This document shows, one piece after another, positions 33,113 to 41,232 of a stretch of 64,000 nt of DNA (position 1 is its first letter; the number at the start of each line of letters is the position of its first letter). A program made the translations under genes and the position numbers. The stretch covers positions 62,001 through 126,000 of the forward strand of contig NZ_CCDG010000021.1 in the NCBI RefSeq assembly GCF_000723885.1, given 5' to 3'. Under the pieces are notes generated by a model, which saw only the letters and a program-made list of their open reading frames with translations, was not told the origin of the DNA and made no database searches. The DNA is from Paenibacillus camerounensis. Its GTDB lineage: Bacteria; Bacillota; Bacilli; Paenibacillales; Paenibacillaceae.

Positions 33113-34495
33113 ATGGATTTATTCCGCAAGAAACCGCTGGCTGTCCCTGTGAGCGACAATGCCGGCAAGCTCAGCAAAACCTTAGGTGCCCTTGATCTTA
33201 CCGCACTCGGCGTGGGTGCGATCATCGGTACCGGCATTTTTGTAATGACAGGGGTTGCTGCTGCAGAGCATGCCGGACCCGGCCTGGTGCTGTCCTTCGT
33301 ACTTGCCGGAATCGCCTGCGTGCTGTCCGCACTCTGCTATTCGGAGTTTGCCTCGACACTTCCCGTATCAGGCAGCGCCTATGCTTACAGCTACGTTGCA
33401 TTTGGTGAGCTGCTGGCCTGGATTCTCGGCTGGGATCTGGTGCTGGAATACGGAGTTGCGGCTGCAGCGGTAAGCAGCGGCTGGTCCGGGTATTTTCAGG
33501 GGCTGCTGGAGGGCTTCGGAATTCATTTGCCTACTGCGCTGTCCGGGGCATATAATGCGGACAAAGGTACCTTTATAAATCTGCCTGCAGTGATTATCAT
33601 CCTGCTGATTTCTTATCTGCTGACAAGAGGCGTCAAAGAAACAGCACGCTTTAATGCGATAATGGTAGTTGTAAAGCTCGCTGTGGTCCTGCTGTTTATC
33701 TTCACCGGTATCTTCTATGTTAAGCCGGAGAACTGGACACCGTTTCTGCCCTATGGCTTCCACGGGGTCGTTAACGGGGCGGCGACGGTATTTTTCGCTT
33801 ATATCGGCTTTGATGCCTTGTCGACGGCTGCTGAAGAGGTCAAGCGCCCGCAGCGAGATCTGCCAATCGGAATTATTTCTTCACTTGCCATCTGCACAGT
33901 CCTGTATATTTCAGTCTCGCTCGTGCTGACCGGAATTGTGCCTTATCAGAACCTGAATGTCAGCGATCCGGTTTCCTTCGCATTGCGGTTTGTGGATCAG
34001 AATATGATTGCCGGCCTGATCTCCGTCGGGGCCATAGCCGGTATGACGACTGTGCTGCTCGTTCTGCTGTTCGGACAGACCCGTCTGCTGTTCGCCATTT
34101 CCCGGGACGGGCTGCTTCCCGAAAGCCTGGCGAAGATTAATACAAAGACACAGACTCCGGTGCGCAGCACCTGGATGGTCGGCGGCATTATTGCCGTATT
34201 CACCGGCTTTGTGCCGCTGGACCGGCTTGCCGACCTGACAAGCATCGGGACCTTGTTCGCCTTCCTCGTGGTCTCGCTTGGTGTTATCGTCATGCGGCGT
34301 TCGCATCCAGAGCTCAAACGGGGGTTCAGAGTGCCCTGGGTTCCGGTAATTCCGCTGTTGAGTGCAGCAGCCTGCGGTTATTTGATGTATAATCTGGGCA
34401 GAGAAACCTGGATCGGATTTTTCATCTGGCTGGTCCTCGGATTACTGATCTACTGGCTCTATGGCTATAAAAACAGTAAACTGAATAAGAAGTAA
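33113..34495 (+). CDS. APC-superfamily amino-acid permease (YfnA/CAT-like)
   Basis: A 460-residue transporter with about twelve helices and the cationic amino acid transporter pattern: GALDLTALGVGAIIGTGIFVMTGVAAAEHAGPG, FASTLPVSGSAYAYSYVAFGEL, FFAYIGFDALSTAAEEVKRPQRDLP. Resembles B. subtilis YfnA (now linked to amino-acid uptake). The ATG at 33113 follows AGGAGAG; a reading from 33092 is in frame but within the ribosome site. Two hairpins upstream (near 33023-33042 and 33058-33072) may act in the leader. Confidence 0.86.
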   Translation: MDLFRKKPLAVPVSDNAGKLSKTLGALDLTALGVGAIIGTGIFVMTGVAAAEHAGPGLVLSFVLAGIACVLSALCYSEFASTLPVSGSAYAYSYVAFGELLAWILGWDLVLEYGVAAAAVSSGWSGYFQGLLEGFGIHLPTALSGAYNADKGTFINLPAVIIILLISYLLTRGVKETARFNAIMVVVKLAVVLLFIFTGIFYVKPENWTPFLPYGFHGVVNGAATVFFAYIGFDALSTAAEEVKRPQRDLPIGIISSLAICTVLYISVSLVLTGIVPYQNLNVSDPVSFALRFVDQNMIAGLISVGAIAGMTTVLLVLLFGQTRLLFAISRDGLLPESLAKINTKTQTPVRSTWMVGGIIAVFTGFVPLDRLADLTSIGTLFAFLVVSLGVIVMRRSHPELKRGFRVPWVPVIPLLSAAACGYLMYNLGRETWIGFFIWLVLGLLIYWLYGYKNSKLNKK

Positions 34496-34518
34496 GTCAA
34501 AAGAAAGGGGGGAGAGCC

Positions 34519-35814
34519 TTGTTTCCTTACACTGCAGGTTACAGGAAGCTGGGAATATCCGCTGCGGTTCTTTTTATCCTGCTGATTGTATCAGCCTGCT
34601 CCTCATCCCCGGCACCAGCACCGACTCTGCCTCCTCAGCCGACGGAAGCGCCGGAGGAAGGGCAGACGATTACGCTGATTACCCCCGGCGATGCCAAAAA
34701 CGTAACCAATGAAAGCACGCCAAAATATCAGATCCAGACCCGTCTGACCGATTTCAGGCTGCTGAATGAATCGGTCGGTCTGGCATGGGGTGTCACCAAA
34801 AAGGAACTGCGGATCTATATGACCAAGGATAATGGGGGAACCTGGGCTAATATTTCACCTTCAACAAATGTTCAGTTTTTGGCCAATCCGGTGTACGGGG
34901 AAGAAATTTTTTTCACTGATCCTCATAACGGCTGGATTATCCGCAGCTCGTTCGGGGTAACGGAGACGGTTGTTCTGCGGACCACAGACGGCGGCCAGAG
35001 CTGGAAGGTATCTTCTTTTCCCGATTCGAACACGGTATCGTCTATTTACTTCAGTTCTCCGCAGAACGGCTGGCTGATGACCTCCTGGGATGCAAATGCC
35101 ACCAAGTCAAGTAAGGCTCTCTATGCCACTAAGGATGGAGGAGCGACCTGGACCATGGTTATGCAGAATGAACAGTATAATCCGAACCTGCCGAACAACA
35201 CGATTCCTATGGCCGGTATTGTTACCGGAATGATCTTTAAGAACACCACGCATGGACTGGTGACCCTGCAGACCGGTGCGCTACCCAAAATCTACATGAC
35301 CAGCGACAGCGGGGTTACTTGGCATCCGGGTCAGGAGATCCTGGTTAATGCAGAGTGGGGAGGCTGCGACAAGGTGATTACCGGAGAACCGGAGTTTTTC
35401 GGCGGAAACAGTGCCGCCGGCTTTCTCCCGGCAGCCTGTCAGACAGACAAGCAAAACAGCGTGACTTATAACGGCTACTTTACAGCTAACGGCGGTGACA
35501 ACTGGAAATTTGTTGATTTTGTGCTGAACAGCCAGACTGGAGTCAACCGTTATCTTCCGCCCGCTTTTATTAGTGCCGGGACCGGCTGGCTGCTGAGCGG
35601 TAATATGATCTTCAAAACCGTGAACCAGGGCCAGACTTGGGTGCCGCTGCCGGCCAGCAGTGTCCTCCAGTCAAAGTTGCTTGAATACCCTGAGATCGTG
35701 AAGCTACAGTTTATTTCAGAGGATGTGGGCTGGCTGCTGATCCAGAAGGAAGAGGACCGCAGGTCCATATTGCTGCAGACAACGAACGGCGGGGTCAGCT
35801 GGCGCGTCATGTAG
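34519..35814 (+). CDS. Lipoprotein with BNR/YCF48-type propeller repeats
   Basis: A 431-residue exported lipoprotein: hydrophobic segment with lipobox IVSACSS near residue 27, then a Pro-rich linker, then repeats ending in the Asp-box pattern DNGGTW, TDGGQSW, KDGGATW, SDSGVTW, NGGDNW, NQGQTW and TNGGVSW. These form a six- or seven-bladed propeller seen in sialidases and YCF48-like assembly factors; no catalytic set is visible. TTG 34519 follows GGGGGGAGAG. It lies 24 bases after the permease gene and is probably cotranscribed. Confidence 0.82.
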   Translation: MFPYTAGYRKLGISAAVLFILLIVSACSSSPAPAPTLPPQPTEAPEEGQTITLITPGDAKNVTNESTPKYQIQTRLTDFRLLNESVGLAWGVTKKELRIYMTKDNGGTWANISPSTNVQFLANPVYGEEIFFTDPHNGWIIRSSFGVTETVVLRTTDGGQSWKVSSFPDSNTVSSIYFSSPQNGWLMTSWDANATKSSKALYATKDGGATWTMVMQNEQYNPNLPNNTIPMAGIVTGMIFKNTTHGLVTLQTGALPKIYMTSDSGVTWHPGQEILVNAEWGGCDKVITGEPEFFGGNSAAGFLPAACQTDKQNSVTYNGYFTANGGDNWKFVDFVLNSQTGVNRYLPPAFISAGTGWLLSGNMIFKTVNQGQTWVPLPASSVLQSKLLEYPEIVKLQFISEDVGWLLIQKEEDRRSILLQTTNGGVSWRVM

Positions 35815-35834
35815 CAGAATCTATATGAGTGAAG

Positions 35835-35864
35835 GAAGGCTGCTCTGTGCAGTCTTCTTTTTTT
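35835..35864 (+). terminator. Terminator after the lipoprotein gene
   Basis: GAAGGCTGC pairs with GCAGTCTTC around TCTGT, followed by a seven-T run that also runs into the ribosome site region of the next gene. Confidence 0.75.
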
Positions 35865-35878
35865 GACGGAGGATGCTT

Positions 35879-36505
35879 ATGTCTGAATATCAGAGAATAG
35901 AAACGGAAGCAGAGCTGCGTGATTTGCTGGGTTCCCCGGGGCAGCTTGTACAGCACAAGGTGATTGGTGTGATTGATGAGCATTGCCGGCGTTTTATCGC
36001 CCGGTCCCCGATCCTGATGATGGCTACTTCAGATCATGAAGGTCATGTGGATGTTTCACCAAGAGGGGATGCACCGGGTTTTGTGCAGATTCTGGACGAG
36101 CGCCGGCTGGTCATTCCTGAACGCCCGGGCAACCGCAGAATGGACTCGCTGATTAATCTGTTATCTAACCCGCGGGCAGGGCTGATTTTTATGATACCGG
36201 GGCTTGAAGAGACGTTGCGGGTGAACGGGCGGGCGGCAATTGTCCGGGATGAGCAGCTGCTGCAGCAAATGGAAGCTTACGGGCGGACGCCGCTGGTAAG
36301 GATTATGGTAGAAGTAGAGGAATGTTATACTCATTGTGCCAAAGCGTTCAAACGCTCAAGCCTGTGGAATCCGGAATCCTGGCCGGCAAAGGACCAATTA
36401 CCTGATATTCCGAAGATGATAGCAGATCATGTGAAGCTGCCCGGAATCAGTGCTGAACAGGTGACAGCCTCGCTCAACGACAGCTATATAAATAGGCTGT
36501 ACTAA
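35879..36505 (+). CDS. FMN-binding PPOX family protein (MSMEG_1061-like)
   Basis: A 208-residue split-barrel flavin protein of the pyridoxamine-phosphate-oxidase-like superfamily. The pattern SPILMMATSDHEGHVDVSPRGDAPGFVQILDERRLVIPERPGNRRMDSLINLLSNPRAGLIFMIPG is the typical core (read here in segments), followed by ECYTHCAKAFKRSSLWNPESW, conserved in this subfamily. Reaction unknown; members are often F420- or FMN-dependent reductases. The ATG at 35879 follows GGAGG; a codon six bases earlier is also in frame. Confidence 0.85.
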   Translation: MSEYQRIETEAELRDLLGSPGQLVQHKVIGVIDEHCRRFIARSPILMMATSDHEGHVDVSPRGDAPGFVQILDERRLVIPERPGNRRMDSLINLLSNPRAGLIFMIPGLEETLRVNGRAAIVRDEQLLQQMEAYGRTPLVRIMVEVEECYTHCAKAFKRSSLWNPESWPAKDQLPDIPKMIADHVKLPGISAEQVTASLNDSYINRLY

Positions 36506-36561
36506 TCCAAGCTTTGTCCAAAAGTTGAACAAAAAAACGTATTTCAAATTTTCTTTAAAAA

Positions 36562-36605
36562 TGTGAAAAAAATCACATGACAAACGAAAACGCTTGTGAT
36601 ATATT
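36562..36605 (+). promoter_or_regulatory. Fnr/CRP-type class II promoter
   Basis: A perfect TGTGA-N6-TCACA box (36562-36577) with its centre about 41-42 bases before a predicted start, given a -10 of TATATT at 36600-36605. This is the classic activator position for Fnr/CRP-family proteins. It drives the Cys-rich small gene at 36668. Confidence 0.68.
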
Positions 36606-36667
36606 TAACACATAGAAAACAAGTTCATTTTTTCACAAACTTTCATCTACGAATAGGAGAGATTATA

Positions 36668-36844
36668 ATGACAACTTTCGAAACGGATTATGTGACTAGA
36701 AACCTTCTGCAATTGTGCTATAACTGCGATGACGCTCACCTGTGTGAAACGGAAGAGCAATGCAGAGCCTGCTGGGCTGACAACGGTATGATGCCGACCG
36801 AAGAGAATGAAACCAGACAATTTCTTGATCTTGTGCATGCATAG
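36668..36844 (+). CDS. Cys-rich 58-residue protein, predicted Fnr-regulated
   Basis: A small acidic protein, unrecognised, with Cys residues in the pattern CYNCDDAHLCETEEQCRACWA, five Cys within 21 residues, likely binding zinc or an iron-sulfur cluster. No signal peptide or membrane segment. AGGAGAG upstream supports the ATG at 36668; an in-frame reading from 36596 has no ribosome site. The Fnr-type promoter suggests production when oxygen is low. It has its own terminator, so it is a single-gene unit. Confidence 0.75.
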   Translation: MTTFETDYVTRNLLQLCYNCDDAHLCETEEQCRACWADNGMMPTEENETRQFLDLVHA

Positions 36845-36869
36845 AGTAATAGATCGGCAAGCAGCGGTT

Positions 36870-36915
36870 AAAGACCACATACGTTCTCGTAACTGAGAAC
36901 AGAGTGGTCTTTTTT
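36870..36915 (+). terminator. Terminator after the Cys-rich gene
   Basis: AAAGACCAC pairs with GTGGTCTTT, with an inner GTTCTC/GAGAAC stem, and a six-T run. Confidence 0.88.
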
Positions 36916-37069
36916 GCATTCAAAAACGTAAATCAGGAACTTCTGCAGCGTCAGGCTATTTGTATTATTAGTGATGCTGTATTAGAAGGATAAGGCATAT
37001 ACATGTACAGAAGCATCCCCATGAATGTGCAGGGGGCGGCAAGTATTTGGGGTATGAGGGGGAATAAGC

Positions 37070-37468
37070 ATGGGAATGGGCTCGGATCCTTCTTGGATGT
37101 TTGATCTTACCGGAACAGTGATACCGATCTTCCTTGTGGTGATGATCGGTATTGTAGCAGTATCTGCAGGCAGAGGCTTGTTTCAGTGGAGCCGCAATAA
37201 CAGCTCGCCCCTGCTCACTATCCCCGCCCGTATTGTCAGCAAACGCAGTGAAGTCCGCCAGCAGCAGCTTCAGGATGACAGCCAGTCCAGCCGGACCAGC
37301 ACCACTTATTATCTGACTTATGAGCTGCAGGACGGCGTCCGGATGGAGTTCAAGGTGGACGGCAGTGAATTCGGCATGAGTGCAGAAGGGGACAGGGGCA
37401 TATTAAGCTATCAGGGAACCAGATACCATGGCTTCAAGCGGCATCCCCATTACTCAACTGCAGAATAG
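37070..37468 (+). CDS. DUF2500 family membrane-anchored protein
   Basis: A 132-residue protein with one N-terminal membrane segment (about 14-36) and a soluble beta-rich domain: LFQWSRNNSSPLLTIPARIVSKRSEV, then TYYLTYELQDGVRMEFKVDGSEFGMSAEGDRGILSYQGTRYHGFKR (read in segments), the signature of DUF2500. Function unknown. AGGGGG precedes the ATG; its own terminator follows. Confidence 0.85.
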   Translation: MGMGSDPSWMFDLTGTVIPIFLVVMIGIVAVSAGRGLFQWSRNNSSPLLTIPARIVSKRSEVRQQQLQDDSQSSRTSTTYYLTYELQDGVRMEFKVDGSEFGMSAEGDRGILSYQGTRYHGFKRHPHYSTAE

Positions 37469-37535
37469 CAGGAGGTTGAAGCAAGACGTTAGTAGCGGCT
37501 GCAGTTTATTTACTATATAGTACGGTCTCAGTACA

Positions 37536-37574
37536 ATCCCCTTGATTCCTTAACCGGAATAAGGGGATATTTAT
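37536..37574 (+). terminator. Terminator after the DUF2500 gene
   Basis: ATCCCCTT, then ATTCC, pairs with GGAAT, then AAGGGGAT, followed by ATTTATATT. Confidence 0.78.
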
Positions 37575-37616
37575 ATTATGACTCTATCACCAGCCAGCTT
37601 AGGAGGAGAATGAATA

Positions 37617-38372
37617 GTGGAATATGCCAACAAAATTGTAATTGTTACAGGCGCAGGCCGCGGGATCGGCAGAGCGGTAGCCGCTGCTTACGCTGCGGAA
37701 GGGGCAAAGGTAGTTGTGGCAGAGCTGGAATCCGCACTGGGTCAAAAGACGGCAAAAGAGATTACCGCAGCGGGCGGACATGCTGAATATGTGTCCTGTG
37801 ATGTCAGCCGGGAAGATCAGATTATAGCGCTTGTTGCCCATACAGCGGAGAAGTATGGAACAGTCGACATTCTAGTCAATAATGCCGGGATCGCAAATCC
37901 GCATGCGGCTTCGCTGTACGAGCTGTCTGCAGATGACTGGGACAAGGTGCTTAATACAAACGCCCGGAGCGTATTTCTTGCGACCCGGGAGGCGGCCAAA
38001 CACATGCGGAGGAACCCGGGCGGCGGGTCGGTCGTCAATTTGTCCTCAACCCGCGCGCTGATGTCTGAGCCTGATACGGAGGCTTATGCAGCATCTAAAG
38101 GGGCGATAACCGCCCTGACGCATGCGATGGCAGTAACCTTGGGGAAGGATGGTATAACTGTGAACTGTATCAGTCCGGGATGGATTGAGACCGGGGATTA
38201 TAGCGGGCTGCGTGAGGCTGATCATAAGCAGCATCCGGCCGGCCGTGTCGGTAAGCCGGAGGATATAGCCCGGGCCTGCCTGTATTTAACAGCCCCGGAG
38301 AATAACTTCATTACAGGGGCACAGCTGGTGATTGACGGTGGCATGACCCGCAAGATGATCTATGAGCCATGA
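37617..38372 (+). CDS. Short-chain dehydrogenase/reductase
   Basis: A 251-residue classical SDR. Cofactor motif TGAGRGIGRA, DILVNNAG, catalytic Ser in VVNLSSTRA, and the YAASK motif with Tyr and Lys. ISPGWIET follows. The acidic residue after beta-2 is Glu (VVAELES), suggesting NAD over NADP. Substrate unknown. GTG 37617 follows GGAGGAGA. It lies between unrelated single genes. Confidence 0.92.
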   Translation: MEYANKIVIVTGAGRGIGRAVAAAYAAEGAKVVVAELESALGQKTAKEITAAGGHAEYVSCDVSREDQIIALVAHTAEKYGTVDILVNNAGIANPHAASLYELSADDWDKVLNTNARSVFLATREAAKHMRRNPGGGSVVNLSSTRALMSEPDTEAYAASKGAITALTHAMAVTLGKDGITVNCISPGWIETGDYSGLREADHKQHPAGRVGKPEDIARACLYLTAPENNFITGAQLVIDGGMTRKMIYEP

Positions 38373-38421
38373 TCTGCTGTAACGGGAGGCTGAGGCGTTG
38401 AGAAATTCATAACGGACTGTC

Positions 38422-38448
38422 ACCTCTTAGGCGGATGCACATACAATA
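38422..38448 (+). promoter_or_regulatory. SigK/SigE-type mother-cell promoter for cwlJ-gerQ
   Basis: AC at 38422-38423, 16 bases, then CATACAATA at 38440-38448: an exact match to the SigK consensus AC-N16-CATAnnnTA, and the -10 also fits SigE. It lies 30 bases before cwlJ, so this spore gene pair is likely transcribed in the mother cell. Confidence 0.65.
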
Positions 38449-38477
38449 CAGCGAGCAGGAAAGAAGGAGGAGAACAC

Positions 38478-38900
38478 ATGGCCGTTATCAAAACGAACTC
38501 GGAAGATGTGAGGGTGCTGGCACGGCTGATGAGGGCGGAAGCCGAGGAGGATGGGGATTCCGGCATGCTGATGGTCGGCAATGTCGGGGTCAACCGGATT
38601 CTCGGAAATTGTCTAGACTTCAACAACATCCGGAATGTGAACGATATGGTGTATCAGAGTCCAGGCGGCTTCGAGGCCCCGCAGAAGAGTTACTTTTACC
38701 AGCGGGCCAGAGAGTCGGACATCAGGCTGGCCAAACGGGCTATCGCAGGTGAACGAACCTGGCCGGCCTCCAACGCCCTATGGTTCTTCCGTCCAGTCGG
38801 AGCCTGTCCGGCAACGTGGTATAACCAGCAGAATACCGGACGTTACAAGGCCCATTGCTTCTTTACCCCGACCGCTGAGGATTGCCCGGCTGTATACTAG
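38478..38900 (+). CDS. cwlJ: Spore cortex-lytic enzyme CwlJ
   Basis: A 140-residue cell wall hydrolase of the SleB/CwlJ catalytic family that degrades spore cortex peptidoglycan during germination. Single domain, no signal peptide: LARLMRAEAEEDGDSGMLMVGNVGVNRI with the catalytic Glu, then YQSPGGFEA and CPATWYNQQNTGRYKAHCF. The size and absence of the SleB peptidoglycan-binding domain identify CwlJ. It is followed by gerQ; in B. subtilis CwlJ needs GerQ to localise in the spore coat. GAAGGAGGAGAACAC precedes the ATG. Confidence 0.93.
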   Translation: MAVIKTNSEDVRVLARLMRAEAEEDGDSGMLMVGNVGVNRILGNCLDFNNIRNVNDMVYQSPGGFEAPQKSYFYQRARESDIRLAKRAIAGERTWPASNALWFFRPVGACPATWYNQQNTGRYKAHCFFTPTAEDCPAVY

Positions 38901-38990
38901 GCGCCCGCAGGCTGCAGGAGACAGAACGGCTGGGTCCGTCCGCCGGAGCTGTCTCCCTGAGCCAACATTTACTTAGGAGGTTTTACAAAA

Positions 38991-39416
38991 ATGATCAGCC
39001 AACCTTACCGTCCCGTTACTTATATGATCGGCAGCAACCCCGGCGGGGCCATGATGCCAATGGGAACCATGCCGCCCCAGGTGACCAGCGGAAGCCCGAT
39101 GACTCCGGGCGGAGCAGTAGTGCCTACAACCGCACCCGTTTTTGAACAATCGTACATCGAAAATATTTTCCGGCTGAACCTCGGCAAGGTCGGAACGTTC
39201 TACTACACATACGAGAATAACAAAGAGTGGAATGCTAAGGTATACAAAGGCGTGCTTGAGGCTGCCGGCCGTGACCACATTATCATCAGTGATCCGGTTA
39301 CCGGACAGCGCACTGTGCTGCTGATGATCTACTTCGATTATGCCACCTTTGATGAGCCGCTGGCTTACCAGTATCCCGGCGTAATCGGCAATCCGCCTAC
39401 CCGCAACTGCCGGTAA
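38991..39416 (+). CDS. gerQ: Spore coat protein GerQ
   Basis: A 141-residue coat protein required for CwlJ assembly. The N-terminal half is Pro/Gly/Met/Thr-rich and low complexity; the C-terminal half is the conserved GerQ domain: EQSYIENIFRLNLGKVGTFYYTYENN, then VYKGVLEAAGRDHIIISDP, LLMIYFDYATFDEPLAYQYPG. It is 90 bases downstream of cwlJ and ends at a strong terminator. In B. subtilis GerQ is cross-linked by transglutaminase in the coat. AGGAGG precedes the ATG. Confidence 0.93.
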   Translation: MISQPYRPVTYMIGSNPGGAMMPMGTMPPQVTSGSPMTPGGAVVPTTAPVFEQSYIENIFRLNLGKVGTFYYTYENNKEWNAKVYKGVLEAAGRDHIIISDPVTGQRTVLLMIYFDYATFDEPLAYQYPGVIGNPPTRNCR

Positions 39417-39439
39417 GGCACAGAGGCTTTCCTTGAATA

Positions 39440-39474
39440 AGACAGTCCCGAATTAGCGGGACTGTCTTTTTTTT
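39440..39474 (+). terminator. Terminator after gerQ
   Basis: AGACAGTCCCG pairs with CGGGACTGTCT around AATTAG, followed by an eight-T run. Confidence 0.95.
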
Positions 39475-39747
39475 GCCGGATCAACGGCATCAAAATCTAT
39501 CCATTTGAATGGAATGTCCATAAGATTGGCAGCGAAATCATATTTTTACACTAATAATACCTGTTTTTGTGGCGCGGATAATAATATAATACAGTATATC
39601 TTAACATCCGTGATTACAGTCAGGAGATGAAGGCATTGGGAAATTGACGATGAAAGGAACAGCTGCTATGACGCAGACTGACACTCTGAATAAACGAAGG
39701 AGGTGGGCCTATCCGCTGAACAAGGACTCGGTGGATAGGAGTATAAT
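39475..39747 (+). promoter_or_regulatory. Long leader of the CorC-like gene
   Basis: About 270 bases after the gerQ terminator hold no conventional gene but a short ORF and a hairpin just before the next start codon. The first part (39475-39625) is AT-rich, with TAATATAAT around 39589-39597 as a possible -10. I do not recognise any metal riboswitch family, such as the M-box or yybP-ykoY, in it. Confidence 0.4.
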
Positions 39748-39751
39748 TTGA
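39668..39751 (+). CDS. Candidate leader peptide overlapping the CorC-like gene
   Basis: A 27-codon ORF from ATG 39668 (33 codons from ATG 39650), with AAAGGAA eight bases upstream, ending in TGA at 39749-39751 that overlaps the next gene's TTG start. The peptide is basic (NKRRRWAY) and includes tandem AGG AGG codons that also form a perfect anti-16S match, AAGGAGGTG at 39697-39705, a likely ribosome pause. Its last codons run through a hairpin covering the downstream ribosome site, so its translation could open that site. Confidence 0.45.
   Translation: MTQTDTLNKRRRWAYPLNKDSVDRSII
39708..39741 (+). promoter_or_regulatory. Hairpin covering the ribosome site of the CorC-like gene
   Basis: CCTATCC (39708-39714) pairs with GGATAGG (39733-39739). 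The latter overlaps AGGAG (39737-39741), the only ribosome site for TTG 39748. Confidence 0.55.
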
Positions 39752-41064
39752 GCGACCCTTTACCCGGTATATTACATGTAGGTCTTATTATCATGCTTGT
39801 GCTGTTTAACGGCTTTTTTGTTTCGGTTGAGTATGCAATGGTCAAGGTGCGCAGCGGCCGCATTGAATCACTGATTGAGGAAGGCAGCAAAAGAGCGCTA
39901 GCAGCTAAAGACATCGTGCACAATCTGGACGCATACCTGTCCGCCTGCCAGCTTGGCATCACGCTTGCCTCGCTCGCACTCGGCTGGCTTGGAGAGCCGG
40001 CGGTAGCCACGATTGTCGGGCCGCTTGTAACAAGTTTGGGCTTTGGCGATACTGCCGTTTATGTCATTTCGCTGATTATTGCTTTTATGTTCATTACGGT
40101 TCTGCATATTGTGCTTGGTGAGCTTGCTCCGAAGACAATTGCGGTGAACAAGGCTGAGGCGGTGCTTCTGCTAACCTCGGGAGCCATGAATGTTTTTTAC
40201 CGGATCATGTATCCGTTTATCTGGATCGTGAACGGTTTGGCCCGGGGGCTGCTGCGCATATTCCGTCTGGCTCCTGCTTCGGAGCTGGCCACTGCGCATA
40301 CTGAGGAAGAAATCCGTATTATCATGCAGGAGAGTAACAAAAGCGGTCTTATCGACAATACCGAAATGACACTGGTAGACAATATTTTTGAATTCGCAGA
40401 TACAATGGCGCGGGAGATTATGATTCCCCGAACCGAAATGATCTGTCTGAACAGCCATCTGCCGGCGGAAGAGAATCTGGAGATTGCTTATGACGGCATG
40501 AGAACACGTTATCCGGTCTGCGACGGCGATAAGGATCATATTCTAGGCTTCATTCACATCAAGGACCTGATCCGTGAGAACACGCCGAAGTATACGGAGC
40601 TGATTCGTCCGATTCTGACGGTGCCTGAGTCTATTCAGATCAGTGCTCTGCTAAAGGTGATGCAGCGGGCCAAGACACAGATTGCTATCCTCATTGATGA
40701 GTATGGCGGCACTTCCGGCATGGTTACACTGGAGGATATCATGGAAGAGATTGTAGGCGAAATCCAGGATGAGTTCGACCATGAACGCCCCGGTGTTGAG
40801 CGGCTGGGGGAAGACGAGTTCTCCATTGACGGTCTTATGCTGATAGAAGAAATCAATGACATGCTGGGGCTTCATATGGAGACGGATGATTATGATACCA
40901 TTGGAGGCTGGCTGTATTCCAAGCTTGAGGTAAGTCCTCCGCAAAAAGGCCAGACGGCCGAATTCGACGGCCATCTGTTCGTAGTAGAGGAAACCGAAAA
41001 CAAACGGATATCACGGATCAAGCTGCTGAAGCTGCAGATACTGGCTGAGGAAGCCGGAGCGTAA
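39748..41064 (+). CDS. CNNM/CorC (HlyC) family transporter
   Basis: A 438-residue membrane protein of the family that includes the B. subtilis magnesium exporter MpfA. Order: CNNM membrane domain (about 1-200, four hydrophobic segments, with FNGFFVSVEYAMVKVRSGRI and LGELAPKTIAVNKAE), a tandem CBS pair (about 215-345; MIPRTEMI, ILIDEYGGTSGMVTLEDIMEEIVGEIQDEFD), and a C-terminal CorC/HlyC domain (about 355-435; DEFSIDGLMLIEEINDMLGL). Likely moves or senses divalent cation; 'haemolysin' in databases is historical. TTG start with AGGAG six bases upstream, inside a hairpin. Confidence 0.88.
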   Translation: MSDPLPGILHVGLIIMLVLFNGFFVSVEYAMVKVRSGRIESLIEEGSKRALAAKDIVHNLDAYLSACQLGITLASLALGWLGEPAVATIVGPLVTSLGFGDTAVYVISLIIAFMFITVLHIVLGELAPKTIAVNKAEAVLLLTSGAMNVFYRIMYPFIWIVNGLARGLLRIFRLAPASELATAHTEEEIRIIMQESNKSGLIDNTEMTLVDNIFEFADTMAREIMIPRTEMICLNSHLPAEENLEIAYDGMRTRYPVCDGDKDHILGFIHIKDLIRENTPKYTELIRPILTVPESIQISALLKVMQRAKTQIAILIDEYGGTSGMVTLEDIMEEIVGEIQDEFDHERPGVERLGEDEFSIDGLMLIEEINDMLGLHMETDDYDTIGGWLYSKLEVSPPQKGQTAEFDGHLFVVEETENKRISRIKLLKLQILAEEAGA

Positions 41065-41077
41065 CGGTTGTATCATT

Positions 41078-41113
41078 AGGCATGGCGCAGGTAAGTGCGC
41101 TGTGCCTTTTTTT
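41078..41113 (+). terminator. Terminator after the CorC-like gene
   Basis: AGGCATGGCGC pairs with GCGCTGTGCCT around AGGTAAGT, with a seven-T run. Confidence 0.88.
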
Positions 41114-41232
41114 GATTCATTTTAAAAATAGATATTAACGAAATTTTAGCAGGTTCGTGACGTTTCTTGGAGGGTAAAGGTAGGGTAAATACATGATTTG
41201 TACAATTTTTAAAAAAGAAAGGGGAGGAGCGC

